This document shows positions 10,828 through 23,045 of a DNA stretch of 64,000 nucleotides, piece by piece (within the stretch, counting starts at the first letter, position 1; every line of letters begins with the position of its first letter). Source of the DNA: Pinus tabuliformis. Taxonomy: Eukaryota > Streptophyta > Pinopsida > Pinales > Pinaceae. The notes beneath the pieces were generated by a model. The model searched no databases. It was not told the origin of the DNA and worked only from the letters and a program-made list of their open reading frames with translations. Location: contig CM062805.1 in the NCBI GenBank assembly GCA_031772625.1, positions 514,146,102 through 514,210,101 of the forward strand, written 5' to 3'. Made by a program: the position numbers and the translations under genes.

Positions 10828-13397
10828 TTGGAATTATCCCCTCGAACATCTTTGGTCGTTCCTCGTTGCTTGTTTCCACCCATGGAGCTCGAACGTGATG
10901 CTCCGGTCTCCTCTTCGGATCACTCGGAGGTTTCCACTCCACACACTGTCAAAGAGGAAGAACATCAATTTCCTCCTGAATGTTTCCCTTACACAGGAAT
11001 CATTCCTATCAATATTTATATGGATTTACCCACTAATTATGTGACTTTAGCACAGTTGGTCTCAGGTACACCTAGTGCCTCGTCACTTTATCATAACCCT
11101 ATTTGGGCATTTGGTGCTATGCCTACCGTAGGTCCGTTCATTTAGGACTCGACCTCACAACAGACGGTGATTTCTGCATTTACCTCAGTCCCTGTGCAAC
11201 CCATCGTTCGAACCCTCTTGTCTTGTCCGTCCAAGTCACCTGTCCAGTTAAATCAACGGTCTCGAGTCATGTTGCTGTGAGTTCTTCGAGCCCTCCAGTA
11301 AGCGGACAAGTTGTGCCACCGCCTATGGGGAAAAATCTGAATGTTTTTTATGGTGCCAGGCACAACCAATGTGAGTATCTGACAAACTCACATGGTTGGG
11401 ATGAACCAACCTTCTTCTGGTGCTCTTCAAAACCCTACTGGTCCTGCTGGATCAAGTAATGTCCAGTACCAACAGGTCCAAAATCTTGTTGGTTTGTCTG
11501 GGTCAGGCAATTTCCAGTATCAGCAGCCTTATGAGACTCAGGTTTAGTACCAAACTCCTTATGTTCCATATGGTTCCCAAGGAATGGTCAATCCGCCCTA
11601 CGTCCTGTAGCCTGGACAGTATGTTCAGCCTAGTTTGTCCTCCTTTCCTAGTGGCTATAGCCAGATACAGTTCAGAAATTTTCAAGGTCTCAATCTGGGA
11701 ACAGTTCAAGTACCCTTGTAGCAGCAAGGATAGCCTCTGCAGCAACAAGGGCAACCTTTGTTGCAGCAAGGGCCATCCATGCAGCAGCAGGGGTAGATGA
11801 TGTCGCAACATGGACAATTGTAACAATTGCAGGGGCAACCCTCACGAAAGTTGCAAAAAACCATGCAACTGCACATGTAGTATGTTCAACAGACTTCCCA
11901 GCCTATGTAGTCACAAGGCCAACCTCTGCAGCCGCAAGGTCAGCCCTTACAGCAGAAGGGCCAACCCGGGCAACAACAACCCTCATATACATATCAACAT
12001 GGTCAAACCTTGAAAGGACAAGGTGAGGGTAAAGTCATGCAACATCAGGCCCAAAATCATAATGTCCAAGGGCAACAGGTTCAAAATCCTTTTTTCTAAG
12101 GGTAACAGGTCCAAAATCCCTATGTCCACGGGCAGCAAGTGCATAATCCTTATGTCCAAGGGAAGTAGGTCCAAAATCCTCTTGTTCAAGGGCAACAGGC
12201 TCAAAACCTGTATGTCCAGGGACAGCAGGTGCATTATCCATATGTCTAAGCTCAAGAAGCTCAACAACCTTTTAACCTATATGTTGCTTATTAACAACCT
12301 ATGGCTGGAAAGTTTCAAGGTCAAAATCCTCCCTACGGCAAGGGAACCTACAGTGGGGGAAAAATCAAATCCTGTATGGACAAAACCCTCCACTATGGGG
12401 TCAAAATCCTTACCAGCAAGGATGGGCTCCTCCGATTGGACATTCTTATTGACCTCCAATGCCTTTTAATACTCAATTTTCGTTCTTGGCTACACTAGAG
12501 TTGCCAGATGTGTCTCGGCTTACGAATGATCCAATTCTTCATTCGCCATACTGGCCTTCGGTTCCATCCAATATCTTGAGCGATTGTCCAAAGTTCGATG
12601 GAAAAGAAAAAGAAGATCCCCAAGCCCATGTGATGACATATCACCTCTGGTGCTCTTCGAATTCTTACGTTGACGATTCTATTCATCTCCATCTTTTCTA
12701 GCAAACTCTTACAGGCACTGCAGCCAAGTGGTACATCGAGCTCCCTCGAAGTACTTATCATGACTTCAACTCTTTAGCCATGGCTTTCCTCACGCATTTT
12801 CAATTTCCGGTTCGCTATGAAACTAGCACCTACTTGCTCACATCGCTCAAGCAAAATACTGCGACACACATCTTTGATCACATCCATGAATAGAGACATA
12901 GGCGTCGCCTGATGAAGTTCGAGATTGCTGATCAATTGCTGACCGAATTATTTACCAAGTCATTCATCGCTCCAATTGCTCGTGATATAGATATGGGTGG
13001 GTGCATTCCAGAGGAGCAAGCCATTGCTCGTGCCCAGTACCTAGATCTTGTTTACTCTCAGTCTGGCACTTTGTATGAGTTATTACCCGATGCTCTAAGG
13101 CCATCGTCTGTTCCAATGACATCAAAGTCACAGGCTACACCTCCTGTCGATGGAGTAATTGGTTCAGTGTCTCAGGCCCCTGCAAAATCTTCTTCCAAAC
13201 AGAAGTCGGTCTCAAACAATGCTTCCAATAGTCCCTCCCAAAATTCACTTGGCCCTGGTAAAACCTTAGAGGTCCATGCTGTCCAGTCTACCACAGCAAA
13301 CAAATCCTCGAAAGGTAAGAAGAAAGGCAAAGGCAAGGGTAAAGTCGATGCCCCAAAACAGGGTCCTCCTATATTGTCTAGTGGTGATGCTTCATAA
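10828..13397 (+). pseudogene. Element D gag, with a glutamine-rich repeat section
   Basis: Structural (capsid) protein of element D, broken. The front (about 10880-11150) is acidic and proline/serine-rich. From about 11480 to 12300 the plus frame is dominated by Gln, Gly, Pro and Tyr in a repeated pattern (units like QQGQPL and VQGQQVQNPYV at roughly 30 bp spacing). From 12459 to about 13060 comes a retrotransposon gag domain: a PKFDGKEKEDPQAHV stretch, then AAKWYIELP and the following alpha-helical segment to MGGCIPEEQAIARAQYLDLV. The end (13100-13400) is Ser/Lys-rich and basic, a plausible RNA-binding tail. The Q-rich section is unusually long for a plant gag. Confidence 0.8.
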
Positions 13398-13934
13398 CGG
13401 AAGCCTATGTAGTCATGCCTCATTTGTGAGGAGGATCACTATACTAATGATTTTCCCCGATGATCTAAAGTTAGTCGCTTGCTCAAAGGGACCCCCGTTG
13501 TCCTGAAAGACTCGTTTTCGTCTCAGCAGACTCAAATGGTAGACCAGCCTCAATTGTCTACTTCCTCAAGTTCACAAGTGTTCATGATGAGTACGCCAAT
13601 TAATGTGGCTACTAGATCAAAAGATTATCAAACTCCTGCTCCGACAGCTAGGAAAGAGAAAGAGGCCACCCCTTCTTCTTCTGCTCCGGCGAGTTCTGGT
13701 CCTCTCCATATAGAGTGACCTAACCCTGATTCTGCCATTCGACCACCTTCTCGAGGTGTGCTGAGGAAGTACTCGTACAATCCCAACACTTGAGCCACTA
13801 AACATTATAATATTGTTGAGGATTTGGCTCAGGCGCCATCAACTATGTCTACTCTCGAGGTACTTCAAAGTTGTCTGTCCTAGCGGAAGTCATTACTGTC
13901 GGTTAGTGGGGGTATTGATCCTATTGATTCTAAT

Positions 13935-14771
13935 ATGATATGTTTTGATCTAGAGAACCACATTCCATGTTTGCCTCATCAGATTTCCTTTCTCATTCAG
14001 GTAATCATCAATGAGAAAACCATCCATAGGACCATCATTGATGAAGGTGCATCTACCTGCATCATGTCAGTCGCTTGTTGGAAGGCAATTGGTTCTCCTA
14101 CTCTGAACCAATTCCCTAACACTTTGGAAGCTTTTGACGGGCACGAGTCACAACCATTCAATGTCTTACCCAACCTTGCCATTACTTTGGAAGGCAAGAC
14201 AATACATGTTGAGGTAGATATTGTTGACGCTAATCTCAATTATAATCTTCTACTCGGACGGAGTTGGACCCATGTCATGCATGTTGCAACCTCCTCCTTG
14301 TTCCACGTGATTCGTTTTCCCCATCAAAGGAAGATAGTCACTTTCTACCAACTGTGTTTCTTTGCCTCTTCCTCCTCATATGGCAATGTTATGTATGTCA
14401 AGCACACCGGTGCTCCTTATGGGAGTGTGGGGGTAGGACTTTTTAAAGATTCTGCTTTGATGGGAATTTTTCCACTCCCACCTCCTAATGTTGCCTCTAT
14501 TAACATGATATCGATCAAATCTAATCCTTGGGTCATACCTTCACCGGATCTTGTTGATACCTGGGGCGAGCTTATGCCACTTAGTCCAGCCAAAACCAAT
14601 TATGTGGAAATTGTTTTGGCCTCAAATTTCATATCTTCTGATTTTCCTGTTTCGATTACATCTCTTGATATGTATTATCAATCCCTATGGCTTGGTGCTT
14701 CGGAATCTCCTAATCCCTTAGCTGATACTTTTCTTTCTAACGAGAGTATCATGGAAGTAATGTCTCTATAG
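13935..14771 (+). pseudogene. Element D protease region
   Basis: A 278-codon open segment carrying an aspartic protease fold: HQISFLIQVIINEKTIH, then a GAST turn, then NLAITLEGKTIHVEVDIVD and the LLLGRSWTH motif that follows the flap in plant Ty3/gypsy proteases. It would cleave the polyprotein. The second half is a linker to reverse transcriptase. This is one part of a broken polyprotein. Confidence 0.8.
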
Positions 14772-14891
14772 GAAACACCTTGGAATGATACTCATCATCG
14801 TTCCTCGTTCCTGCCTAGCCCGACGGTCATGTCTACTTGTCTCGAAGAGTTCTCTTCTTAGTTCCCTTAACTACTGCTTCAGGCGCTGATC

Positions 14892-16400
14892 ATGACTCAT
14901 GAAGTATGGTCGAAAGGATATTTGGGTAACAGTACCCAAATGATGCCAATTGATATTTCTATCAATCCTGGTGTCGTTGGAAATGTCCATATCGAGGTAA
15001 CTTGTTCTCCAGATGAGATCAAGCTTTATACTCGTAGGTTCCAAGAATTTTGTGATGTGTTTGCGTGGTCATATGAGGAAATGCCTGGCATTGATCCTAG
15101 CATCGTTGTGCACGAAATACCGACTCATCCTCACGCGAAGCTCGTTCGCCAACGGCTCCGCCCAGTGCACCCTAGGAAAGTGGTCACTATCAAGGGTGAA
15201 GTTGAAAAACTTCTCAAAGCTGGATTTATTTATCCGATCCCTCTCACAAATTGGGTGTCAAATATTGTACCGGTGGCAAAGAAATAGGGCACGATTCGTA
15301 TTTGCGTCGATTATCATGATATCAATCGTGCCTGTCCAAAGGATAACTATCCCACTCCCTTCATTGATTAGATCATTGATGAATGTGCTGGGAGCGAAAT
15401 TTTTTCCTTTATGGACGGTTTTTCTGGTTACAACCAAATTAACATTGCGTCAGCAGATCAAGAAAAGACAACTTTTATCTGTCCATGGGGTACTTTCGCA
15501 TACAAAAAGCTCCCTTTTGGCCTAAAAAATGTTGGGGCTACATTTTAGAGGGCGATGTCCTATGCGTTTCATGACATTCGAAACATCGTTCAGCCTTACT
15601 TGGATGACCTTCCCGCTCATTCTCGTAAGTGCCATGATCACCCTGATCATCTTCGACAGATTTTTCTTCGTTGTAGGCACTACAACATTCGGTTGAATCC
15701 GCATAAATGTGTTTTCTGTGTCGAATCCGGACGACTCCTTGGCTTTATTGTCTCTAAGGAAGGCATTCGCCTTGATCCACTTAAAGTCGAGGCCATTGTT
15801 AATTTACCCCCTCCATCTTCATTGCACCAATTGCAGAGCCTGCAGGGAAAAGCAAATTTCCTCCGTTATTTCGTACCTAATTATGCTGAGCTAGCTTCAG
15901 GGTTTACCCGGTTGCTCAAGCAAGGAACACCCTTTGTTTGGGATGAGATTGCCCAAAAGTATTTTGATGACCTTAAGGCTGTCCTCATAAATGCTCCTTT
16001 GCTACATCCCCCAGATTATCATTGAGATTACTTCCTTTATCTAGCTGCAGCCTCTAGTATCATCACTATGGTGTTGGTACAAGATGATAACGAAGGCAAT
16101 GAACATGTTATTTACTACCTCAGTCACAATCTCCTTGACACCAAAACACGTTATGCTCATGTCGAGAAGTTGGCTTTGGTTGTCGTACAAGCTGTTCAAC
16201 GCTTTCGGCACTACATTCTCTTACACACTACCACTGTGATTTCTGAATGCAACCCCATGACCTAAATCCTGACTCGCCTGTTGCTGGGAGGAAAGTATTC
16301 TAAATGGATTTTCATCCTTCAAGAATTTGATTTGGTGTTTACTACTGCCAAATTTAAGAAATCACTGGTTTTTGCCAAGTTGATTTTCTCCCTTCCTTCT
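14892..16400 (+). pseudogene. Element D reverse transcriptase and RNase H
   Basis: RT starts with DVFAWSYEEMPGIDPSIV and RLRPVHPRKV at 15040-15190, typical of the Tat/Athila branch. The catalytic YLDD region is at about 15598-15609. Thumb and connection follow (LGFIVSKEGIRLDPLKVEA, then LQGKANFLRYFVPNYAEL). RNase H runs from about 15990 to 16400 (HVIYYLSHNLLDTKTRYAH, then EKLALVVVQAVQRFRHY). The region as a whole is broken in several places. Confidence 0.88.
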
Positions 16401-16619
16401 ACGTCTCTCCCCACTAGTGCTGATGAGAAGCTCGCAGACGAGACATTTTTCCCAAATTAGCACCCTCGACCCGTGGTATGATGATATCAATGTGTATCTC
16501 CAGACATCCATGTTCTGGTATGCGTTGACTAAGGATGATCGCCGACGCATTTGGCATCAATCCCAACCCTACCATATTATTGGAGATACTTTATACCGTG
16601 TCAGTGTCGATTCAGTTCT

Positions 16620-17690
16620 TCACTGATGTCTTACTCTCGAGGAGGCTGAGAGAGTTCTCAATGACTACCATTCTAGGGCATGTGGTGGTCATATGTATGG
16701 ATATGCTACTGCTCAAAAAATCCTTCGTGTTGGTTATTTCTGGCCATCCATCTTTAAGGATTGCATCCTTGCCGTTCGCAAGTGTCATGAATGCCAAATT
16801 TACTAGTGAAAGATGTGCGCCCCGCCCGCTCACCTACACCTTGTTCGTTATTACTGTAGGTCCTTTTTCCAAATAGGGCATTGACTATATGACATGTAAC
16901 CCTCGTTCGACCGGGGCGCATGGTTATATTATCATTGTTGTGGATTATTTCACCAAATGGGCCGAAGTGATGCCTACATACTTTGCAGACGGTAAAACGA
17001 CGACTCAATTTCTATTCAATCACGTTATTTCCAGGTTCGGCATCCCTCAAGCCATTGTCACCGACCATGGCTCCCATTTCTGAGATTACATGATGGTTGA
17101 GTTAACCTCTACGTTGGGTTTGCGCCATGATGGCTCAACCCTGTACTATCCTCAGGCCAACAACCAAGTTGAAGCTATGAACAAGGTCTTTGTTACAATG
17201 CTTCAGCGTACTATCAGGATGCATAAGCCAAATTGGCATCTCATTCTCTTTTCAACTTTGCGAGCTTACCGAACCTCGACCAAGGATGCAACTGGTTTCA
17301 CACCATTCCAACTAGTCTATAGTCTGGAAGCAATGTTACCGATTGAGTGCGAAATCCCTTCACTAAAGCCAGTTGTTGAACTTCTCCCTGAAACCTCACC
17401 TCAAGAAGAATGCCTCTTGTATTTGATAATGGCTAGATGAGACTTGACATCTTTTTGCTTTAGTCATAGAAGCACCAAAGAAGCGATTCAAGTCCCATTT
17501 CGATCGGTCGGTCTCCACTCGCGCGTTTTCTGAAGGAGATTTGGTTTTACTGTATGATCAGGCTAATGATAAGTTGGGGGCAGGAAAGTTCGAACCTATG
17601 TGGCACAGGCCCTACATTGTTAAATGTGTGTTACAAAAAGGGGCCTATGAGCTAATTGATTATCAAGGAAATTTTTTTATTTAAGCCCCG
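16620..17690 (+). pseudogene. Element D integrase
   Basis: Zinc-binding N-terminal region at about 16640-16870, then the catalytic core: a GYIIIVVDYFTKWAEVMP strand (first acidic residue), IVTDHGSHF (second) and QANNQVEAMNKV (third), at 16918-17210. The C-terminal part to about 17690 includes the WHRPYIVKCVL-like stretch seen in plant Ty3/gypsy integrases. It would insert the cDNA. No chromodomain is seen, as expected for Tat. Broken. Confidence 0.87.
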
Positions 17691-17841
17691 AAATGGTCTC
17701 TATCTTAAAAAGTACTATGCTTAGGTTATCTTGCATGGTCACTTATGTACATTAGTGTGTCATTCATTTTTGTGCAGTGTGGTTTAGTGTGTTGGTTTTC
17801 AAGAAGTTTTCATGCTCACTATGTTTTTACCTGCTTTGCAG

Positions 17842-18262
17842 ATGTCTGTGACTCCTCACATTGGTTTCGTTGATGGTGCTTGTTGTAGTACCCGAAATCT
17901 ATCCTTCGCGGCATGGGCCATTTATGACCCCCATGGTGATTTGATTGATCTTCAAAGTATTTATTTTAGGTCTAACAACCAATAACATTACTGAGTACAA
18001 CGCAGTTATCAAATTGTTGTCGGAAGCCATTGCTCTTGACATTCGGGAATTGGTTATCAACCTAGATTCACAGCTTGTCAGCCCTTAACTCAACATGCAA
18101 TATTCCGTCAGAAATCCTCAGATATTGAGAATGTATCTACGTATTTGTCTACTAGAGTGAAATTTTGATTATATTACATATCATCATATTCCTAGACATA
18201 TGAATACATTGACAGATGCATTAGCTAATTATGTGCTAGATAGACATTTACGAAACATGTGA
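17842..18262 (+). pseudogene. Element D second RNase H (archaeal type, aRNH)
   Basis: Separate from the RT-linked RNase H and placed downstream of integrase. It starts with MSVTPHIGFVDGACCST, whose FVDGA is the first catalytic strand. Then come ITEYNAVIKLLSEAI with the conserved E, VINLDSQLV with the second D, and a tail of HIPRHMNTLTDALANYVLD. This matches the extra archaeal-like RNase H known in Tat/Ogre retrotransposons of plants. It is preceded by a pyrimidine-rich tttttacctgctttgcag, which looks like a splice acceptor directly before the ATG. Broken in places. Confidence 0.82.
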
Positions 18263-18304
18263 AAAGCAAGAACAAATCATTTGTACCATAGTAAGCAAGA
18301 AAAT

Positions 18305-18309
<5 letters not shown>

Positions 18310-18399
<90 letters not shown>
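18310..18399. repeat. Compound (TA)n / (TATACA)n microsatellite
   Basis: TA run to about 18346, then about eight TATACA units, in the spacer between aRNH and the antisense ORF of element D. Repetitive pseudo-frames on the minus strand here are not genes. Confidence 0.97.
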
Positions 18400-18501
18400 G
18401 TCCATAGTGTTTGATACATCCAAAACCCCAAAAATAATATGTGTGTTCAAATAACATCCATGGCTCGCAGGCCTCAAAATGTGAAATGTTGGACCTAGGA
18501 A

Positions 18502-19723
18502 CTAATCAGCATGGTGATCATGGTAGCATGTAACTGCTCGTGCCACACGAGTCAACAATCGATGGATCCGATCAGATACCCCCACCGTATGCCTCTGATA
18601 CTGGCATGGGATATCTCCCACCCGGGCATACTCTGGGATCCCATGAGTCAACCCCTCGAGGTTCCTCATGATCTCCTCCTCATTGTCACCTCCCTCCTGA
18701 TAAGGAGCGACATCGAACTGACGAGCGACACGTCTGGCAATCGAGGACATCCCGACAGGACACTCTGGTCCAACATCTACATTGATAAAACGAAATGTTA
18801 TAAACATATATATCTCAAAAACAATTAAAAGTAAAAAATAAAAAATTGTTGGGCTTTTACCTTCATCGTCAAAACCCTCCCCCTCTGGGAGCGACATATT
18901 CGGCTCTCCATGGAAGTTGGTACCGTTATAAGGCCAATCCTCCACTACGATCAGCTGTCGTCATAGCCACGAGAAAAAGGCAGCCTTATAGGACATCTGT
19001 TGGTCCCTAGTGATCCTAGGCATCAACTGGCTCCACCAGACCATCTGTGGGTCTCGTGGAATCGGTAGATCCACCTCAGCTAGTTGGTATTCGAACAGTG
19101 GAACCCCCTCCAAGAAGAAGGTCACTAGCACAGATATGAAGCAAAATTGCTTTAGGTTCCCCGCCTTAGCTTTTGACCGCTGGCGTTTCATGTTGATCTT
19201 CATAGCTTCCGCCCAATTGAAGATCATCGGTGTTGTACAGTCGATAGCATACATGAACTTCGACTTATTGGTTTCATGCTCTGCTTGGGACCCAGCCCAC
19301 TCTGTTTATGGTCAACAGTAGCACTCTTAGCGTAAGATCTCGAACAGTCATAATCTTGATCTTGCCGCTTTTGGATTTGAGGGCTTCTGGGCAATGTTCG
19401 GCAAGTAGCATGGATATACTTGCCTCGATCGGCCTCGACCCATATAGGTTGACTGGTTCCCCCCTCTGGGATAGTTCTGTGATGAAATAAATGTTTGAAG
19501 TTTCTAATTCCAGCTCTTGGTCACCAATGACGAAAATCTCTCGATTCACATCCCAGAGACTAATCAGATATCGTAACAGCTCAGGTTGAGCCTGCATCCC
19601 TGGAGAAAGGAAGAACTTGAGGAGCCCACAGTTCCTCAAAGCGTCCAAGCAATTTGGATCAGCCATTGCTTGTGTGTCAATGTTCTCATGTTCACGTTCC
19701 TTCCAATCTACCATTTTCGACAA
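18502..19723 (-). pseudogene. Antisense ORF in element D, plant mobile domain-like
   Basis: Minus-strand coding stretch lying opposite the sense genes, between aRNH and the 3' LTR. Open segments at 19274-19723, 18961-19254 and 18502-18945 follow one another. The first has CLDALRNCGLLKFF, then LLRYLISLWDVNREIF, then a QELELETSNIYFITELS and RGEPVNLYG stretch. This W-D-x-F / L-E-T-x-x-I-x-x-I-T-x-L-S / G-x-P-V pattern resembles the plant mobile domain (PMD), a host-like fold found in transposon-associated proteins. The second is basic with KRQRSKAKAG and ends MSYKAAFFSWL. The third holds an 84 bp GT-AG stretch (18777-18860) that looks like an intron. Antisense ORFs are known in some Tat elements. 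The function here is unknown. Confidence 0.6.
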
Positions 19724-19739
19724 TTCTTTCCTGCTTGGC

Positions 19740-21928
19740 CGCTGAAATTTGGATGTAAACGGTGAATTAAAGAGAAAACATCAATTTTTCTTTGTTCACG
19801 GCATCGGTGCGGCTGTTTTAGAAATAGTTGCACCGACGATGCAGTTGGTAGTTTTAGCAACCCCCAACCGACGCAATTTCGTGCCCGGAAATCGCGTTGA
19901 CCGAGAGCAAAAAAATTCTACCAAAACCTCCCTCAGAAATCCAAAAAATGGATAAAAACATGAAAAGCAGTATGAAAATGGAGCTTAAGGTCTTGGCTCT
20001 TACCTGCAACTGATGGCTCAGCGAATGACCTACCGGATCTCCCGCAATCTACTTCGGAAAATTAGGGCAAAAGTGGGTTGAAAGCTTTTCACACAAAGGT
20101 AAAATGGCAAATGGTAAAAAATAATTACTTTTCCCTCTTTTTATTCATTTTTTCATGAAATATTAGGGTTTTTTAGTATTTTTGACCTATTTTGCCTAAG
20201 GAATTAGATAATGCATTTACCTTTTTGTGCAGCGATAGGTCACCAATTTTTGATGATGATACTAAGTCATGTTTTAGCTCTTTTCTTGACTCGGAAAACT
20301 CAAATGAAAAGATTGCTGAGTATTTTTCCCTTTTGACTCGTAAAAGAGCATAAAATGGGGAGTCCACTTTCAAGCTCTTTTTTGACCCTTTAAACATGAA
20401 AAGATTGTCAAGCTCTTGTCGTTTTGAACTCGTTAAAGGCTACGAAATGTCGTTTACCCAGTATATGTTTACCCATTTTTTGGGTTGGGATGAACTATTT
20501 ACGAAAAAGGTACTCCTTCACTGAAATGGTCAAGCGGTTCTCTCGAGTATCCTTTTCTACCTTTTCGGGCTCGAGAGACACAAATGTACGAAAAGGGACC
20601 ATGTAGAGTTTTCTTTTCTGTGTCTTTTTCAAACTCTCTAAACATGAAAAAAATATTGAGTTACACCTTTGTCGGACTCATTAAAATATTAAACGACATC
20701 GGATTTGTCACCATGACGAACATGAGATTCTCATTCCTAGGTCTCATTAAACTCACTAGGTCGGATTCATCCGAAGGATGAAATTACAGTGCAAGCATAT
20801 GTTATCCCCTTCAAGCTTGCGATTAAAAAATAATTGGGGTACCTGCTAGAAATGGTGGGGGGAAATGGGAAATTTTATCATTCATGTCGACAACTCACTC
20901 TTGAGCATGACACTTTCTGCTTCATGTCGAGTTGGGATATCCTCACTTCATCATTGACCTTCCTGGGTTGGGCCATTCATTTTTGCCATCCATTTGATCT
21001 ATGCCACATCGTCATGACCACTGATCCTATGGATCCAAAGGCTGCCAAACTCTGTGTCATGTCGCCGATATGTTTAAGAGATGTCCTTCTTCAATTACAC
21101 TTACCTCTGATTCTTTGTATCATCTAAAATCATTTGTATCCCTTTGTCTCGAGTTGATGATGTGGGATACATCATGGCCCTCCTTCGACATAGTCACTTC
21201 TTATTGACTTCAACTCATTATCCAGGAAGTTGATTGAGATACTCCTCTTTAGTACCTTGAAGCTTGCATGCCCTAAAGGCAAGTTCTTCACACTCGACGA
21301 TAAGTTCACATCATTGGCTTTCGATTGGGTGATTTCATGGGTGTTTGACTTCAATTCCTTCATTCACATTCCGTGAATTGTGCTACTAGTACCTTGAGAA
21401 CCATTGTCATTATTCGTGGTTTCTCTTGTTCTTGTTAACAGTTTACATCATTAACTGATAATCAAGCGATTTTCTAGCATGTTCGACGTCAACACATCTA
21501 TTCACATGTTAGAATCTATACTTTGATCGCGTCGTGTTGGAGCGCAAGACCCTGGGTTCAAATTACAAAAGTCCAAGTTGCAAGGTGATGTGACATGGTT
21601 GTGCTGATATACATGTATCTTTTAGATGGATGGCTACGACCATACCATGAGTTGTCATATGTGATCCTTCTCATTATTGGATAACTGCGACCATACCTTG
21701 GTTTCGATATGATCCTCTTTATCGGATGGTTGCGCCCATGCCTATATCCATTTACGTGATCATTCTCTGGATCGTTGCGTCCATACCACGATTCATGTAT
21801 CGTTTGATAGAGTTTTCAGTAATGTACATGTATTTGTACTTGCTTGCATGTTTTCCGATGATAGACTTCGGTTCCCTGCACTGAGTTATAAAGCATTTCA
21901 CCCCTCACTCTAGTTTGGCCTTCACGAT
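19740..21928 (+). other. Element D 3' spacer
   Basis: About 2.2 kb without convincing genes. It holds degenerate repeats around ctcattaaac, gactcg and aaacatgaaaa (20240-20760). From 21600 to 21810 there are four loose copies of a unit of about 60 bp containing ggatggttgcgaccatacc. Confidence 0.55.
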
Positions 21929-21940
21929 TTAGGGGGCATC
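21929..21940 (+). promoter_or_regulatory. Element D polypurine tract
   Basis: tttagggggcatc lies immediately before the 3' LTR. The G-run is the probable plus-strand primer. Confidence 0.6.
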
Positions 21941-23045
21941 TGTTACACAAAATTTTGTCACTATCCCTGTACTCCTCATTCCTTGATCCTAGAGGACCTC
22001 TACAGTGAACCCTTCATGCTTTCCCATCATGAATAAACTCCCATTATGTCCCTCTTCATGAGAAGAACAACTCCCCTTTGCATCATTTTCCCAAAATCTT
22101 CTATTTTTCCCAGTTTACAAGACTAGCTCTAATGACCCGTGTCCTCCCCACATCGATATGCGGGGATTAAAACTGTCCCTCGCACCGACCGGAGCGACTG
22201 AGCCTTTTCCCAGTCACGTCGATCCTCTTTTGGATTTTTTTTTTTAAATTTGGAGCCGAAGCTTCCAGCTCTAGAAGCTTCGTAACGGAAGTATGGTAAA
22301 TGGTTAGGCTAGATGGAGCCGAGGGGGTCAGATTGGACTCCTTTCCCATTTTAGGATGGAACTACCTCAAGAGATAATACCTTCTCCCATGAGAAGAGGA
22401 ACCATCTCCCATCCATTCAAACTATATAAACCTCCATTTTCCCAAGCACAAGCTAGTGTGTGTGTGCTAGTGCTAATTAAGTTATATTTGGAGTAATCAA
22501 CAAGTTATCCATACTTTGTAGCTCTCTAGTTTGTGTGTAAGGGAGAATTGTAAGTTGGTTTGGTGTGAAGCCTAAAGAGAAGAGCCTTGAGTCTATCATT
22601 GTTAGGGCCATCCATGGAATGCTAGAAGAAGTGTGTGGGAACCCGGATTTGTTAGAGGAGAACAACAACTTCAAGACGTCGGTTGTAATCTCTTCTTGAT
22701 TTAATAAATATGAAACTATCGATTGATTTCCTACATAAGATTTCATTTCACATGTTTATGGCTTAATGTTTCTTGACTTGTTAAGTAGCTTGAATACAAT
22801 TTGTATATTATCAACGTTGTTGTCTATTGTTGTCTAGTTGTTTCAGGTGTTTGCAAGAAGGAACGAAAGATAGCTGCCGCAAGGAAGCAAGGTCGTCATC
22901 AAACAGATAGCGTACTAAGAGGTAGGCCCTCTTAATTGGTTCTAACCTAAGGAAATCTTCCATAGAATGTCTTGTTTGTGGCTAGACCCGCTCTGGGCCT
23001 AGAGGAATTGTTTTTGTTTACACTTAGAATTTTACCTAAACCACA
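21941..23045 (+). repeat. Element D 3' LTR
   Basis: Begins tgttacacaaaa and ends ccaca. Collinear with the 5' LTR over its length, 1105 bp against 1095 bp, with scattered substitutions and small indels. Confidence 0.93.

Larger units (their letters stand above)
7597..23045 (+). mobile_element. Element D: Tat-type Ty3/gypsy LTR retrotransposon, fossil
   Basis: A 15.4 kb element bounded by LTRs of about 1.1 kb (7597-8691 and 21941-23045) and inserted in the gag region of element C. Flanks are agaac (7592-7596) and ggaat (23046-23050), compatible with a decayed 5 bp target duplication. Plus-strand order is PBS, long leader, gag, protease, RT, RNase H, integrase, then a second RNase H of the archaeal type and, on the other strand, an extra ORF. 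A second RNase H downstream of integrase and a TGGCGACTCC-type PBS are features of the Tat/Ogre lineage. The LTRs differ by very roughly 5-10 percent by eye, so the insertion is old. The coding parts are broken in many places. Confidence 0.9.

Noticed and set aside
18225-18477. Overlapping minus-strand frames with Tyr-Val or Ile-Cys repeats
   Set aside because: Produced by the TA/TATACA microsatellite in element D.
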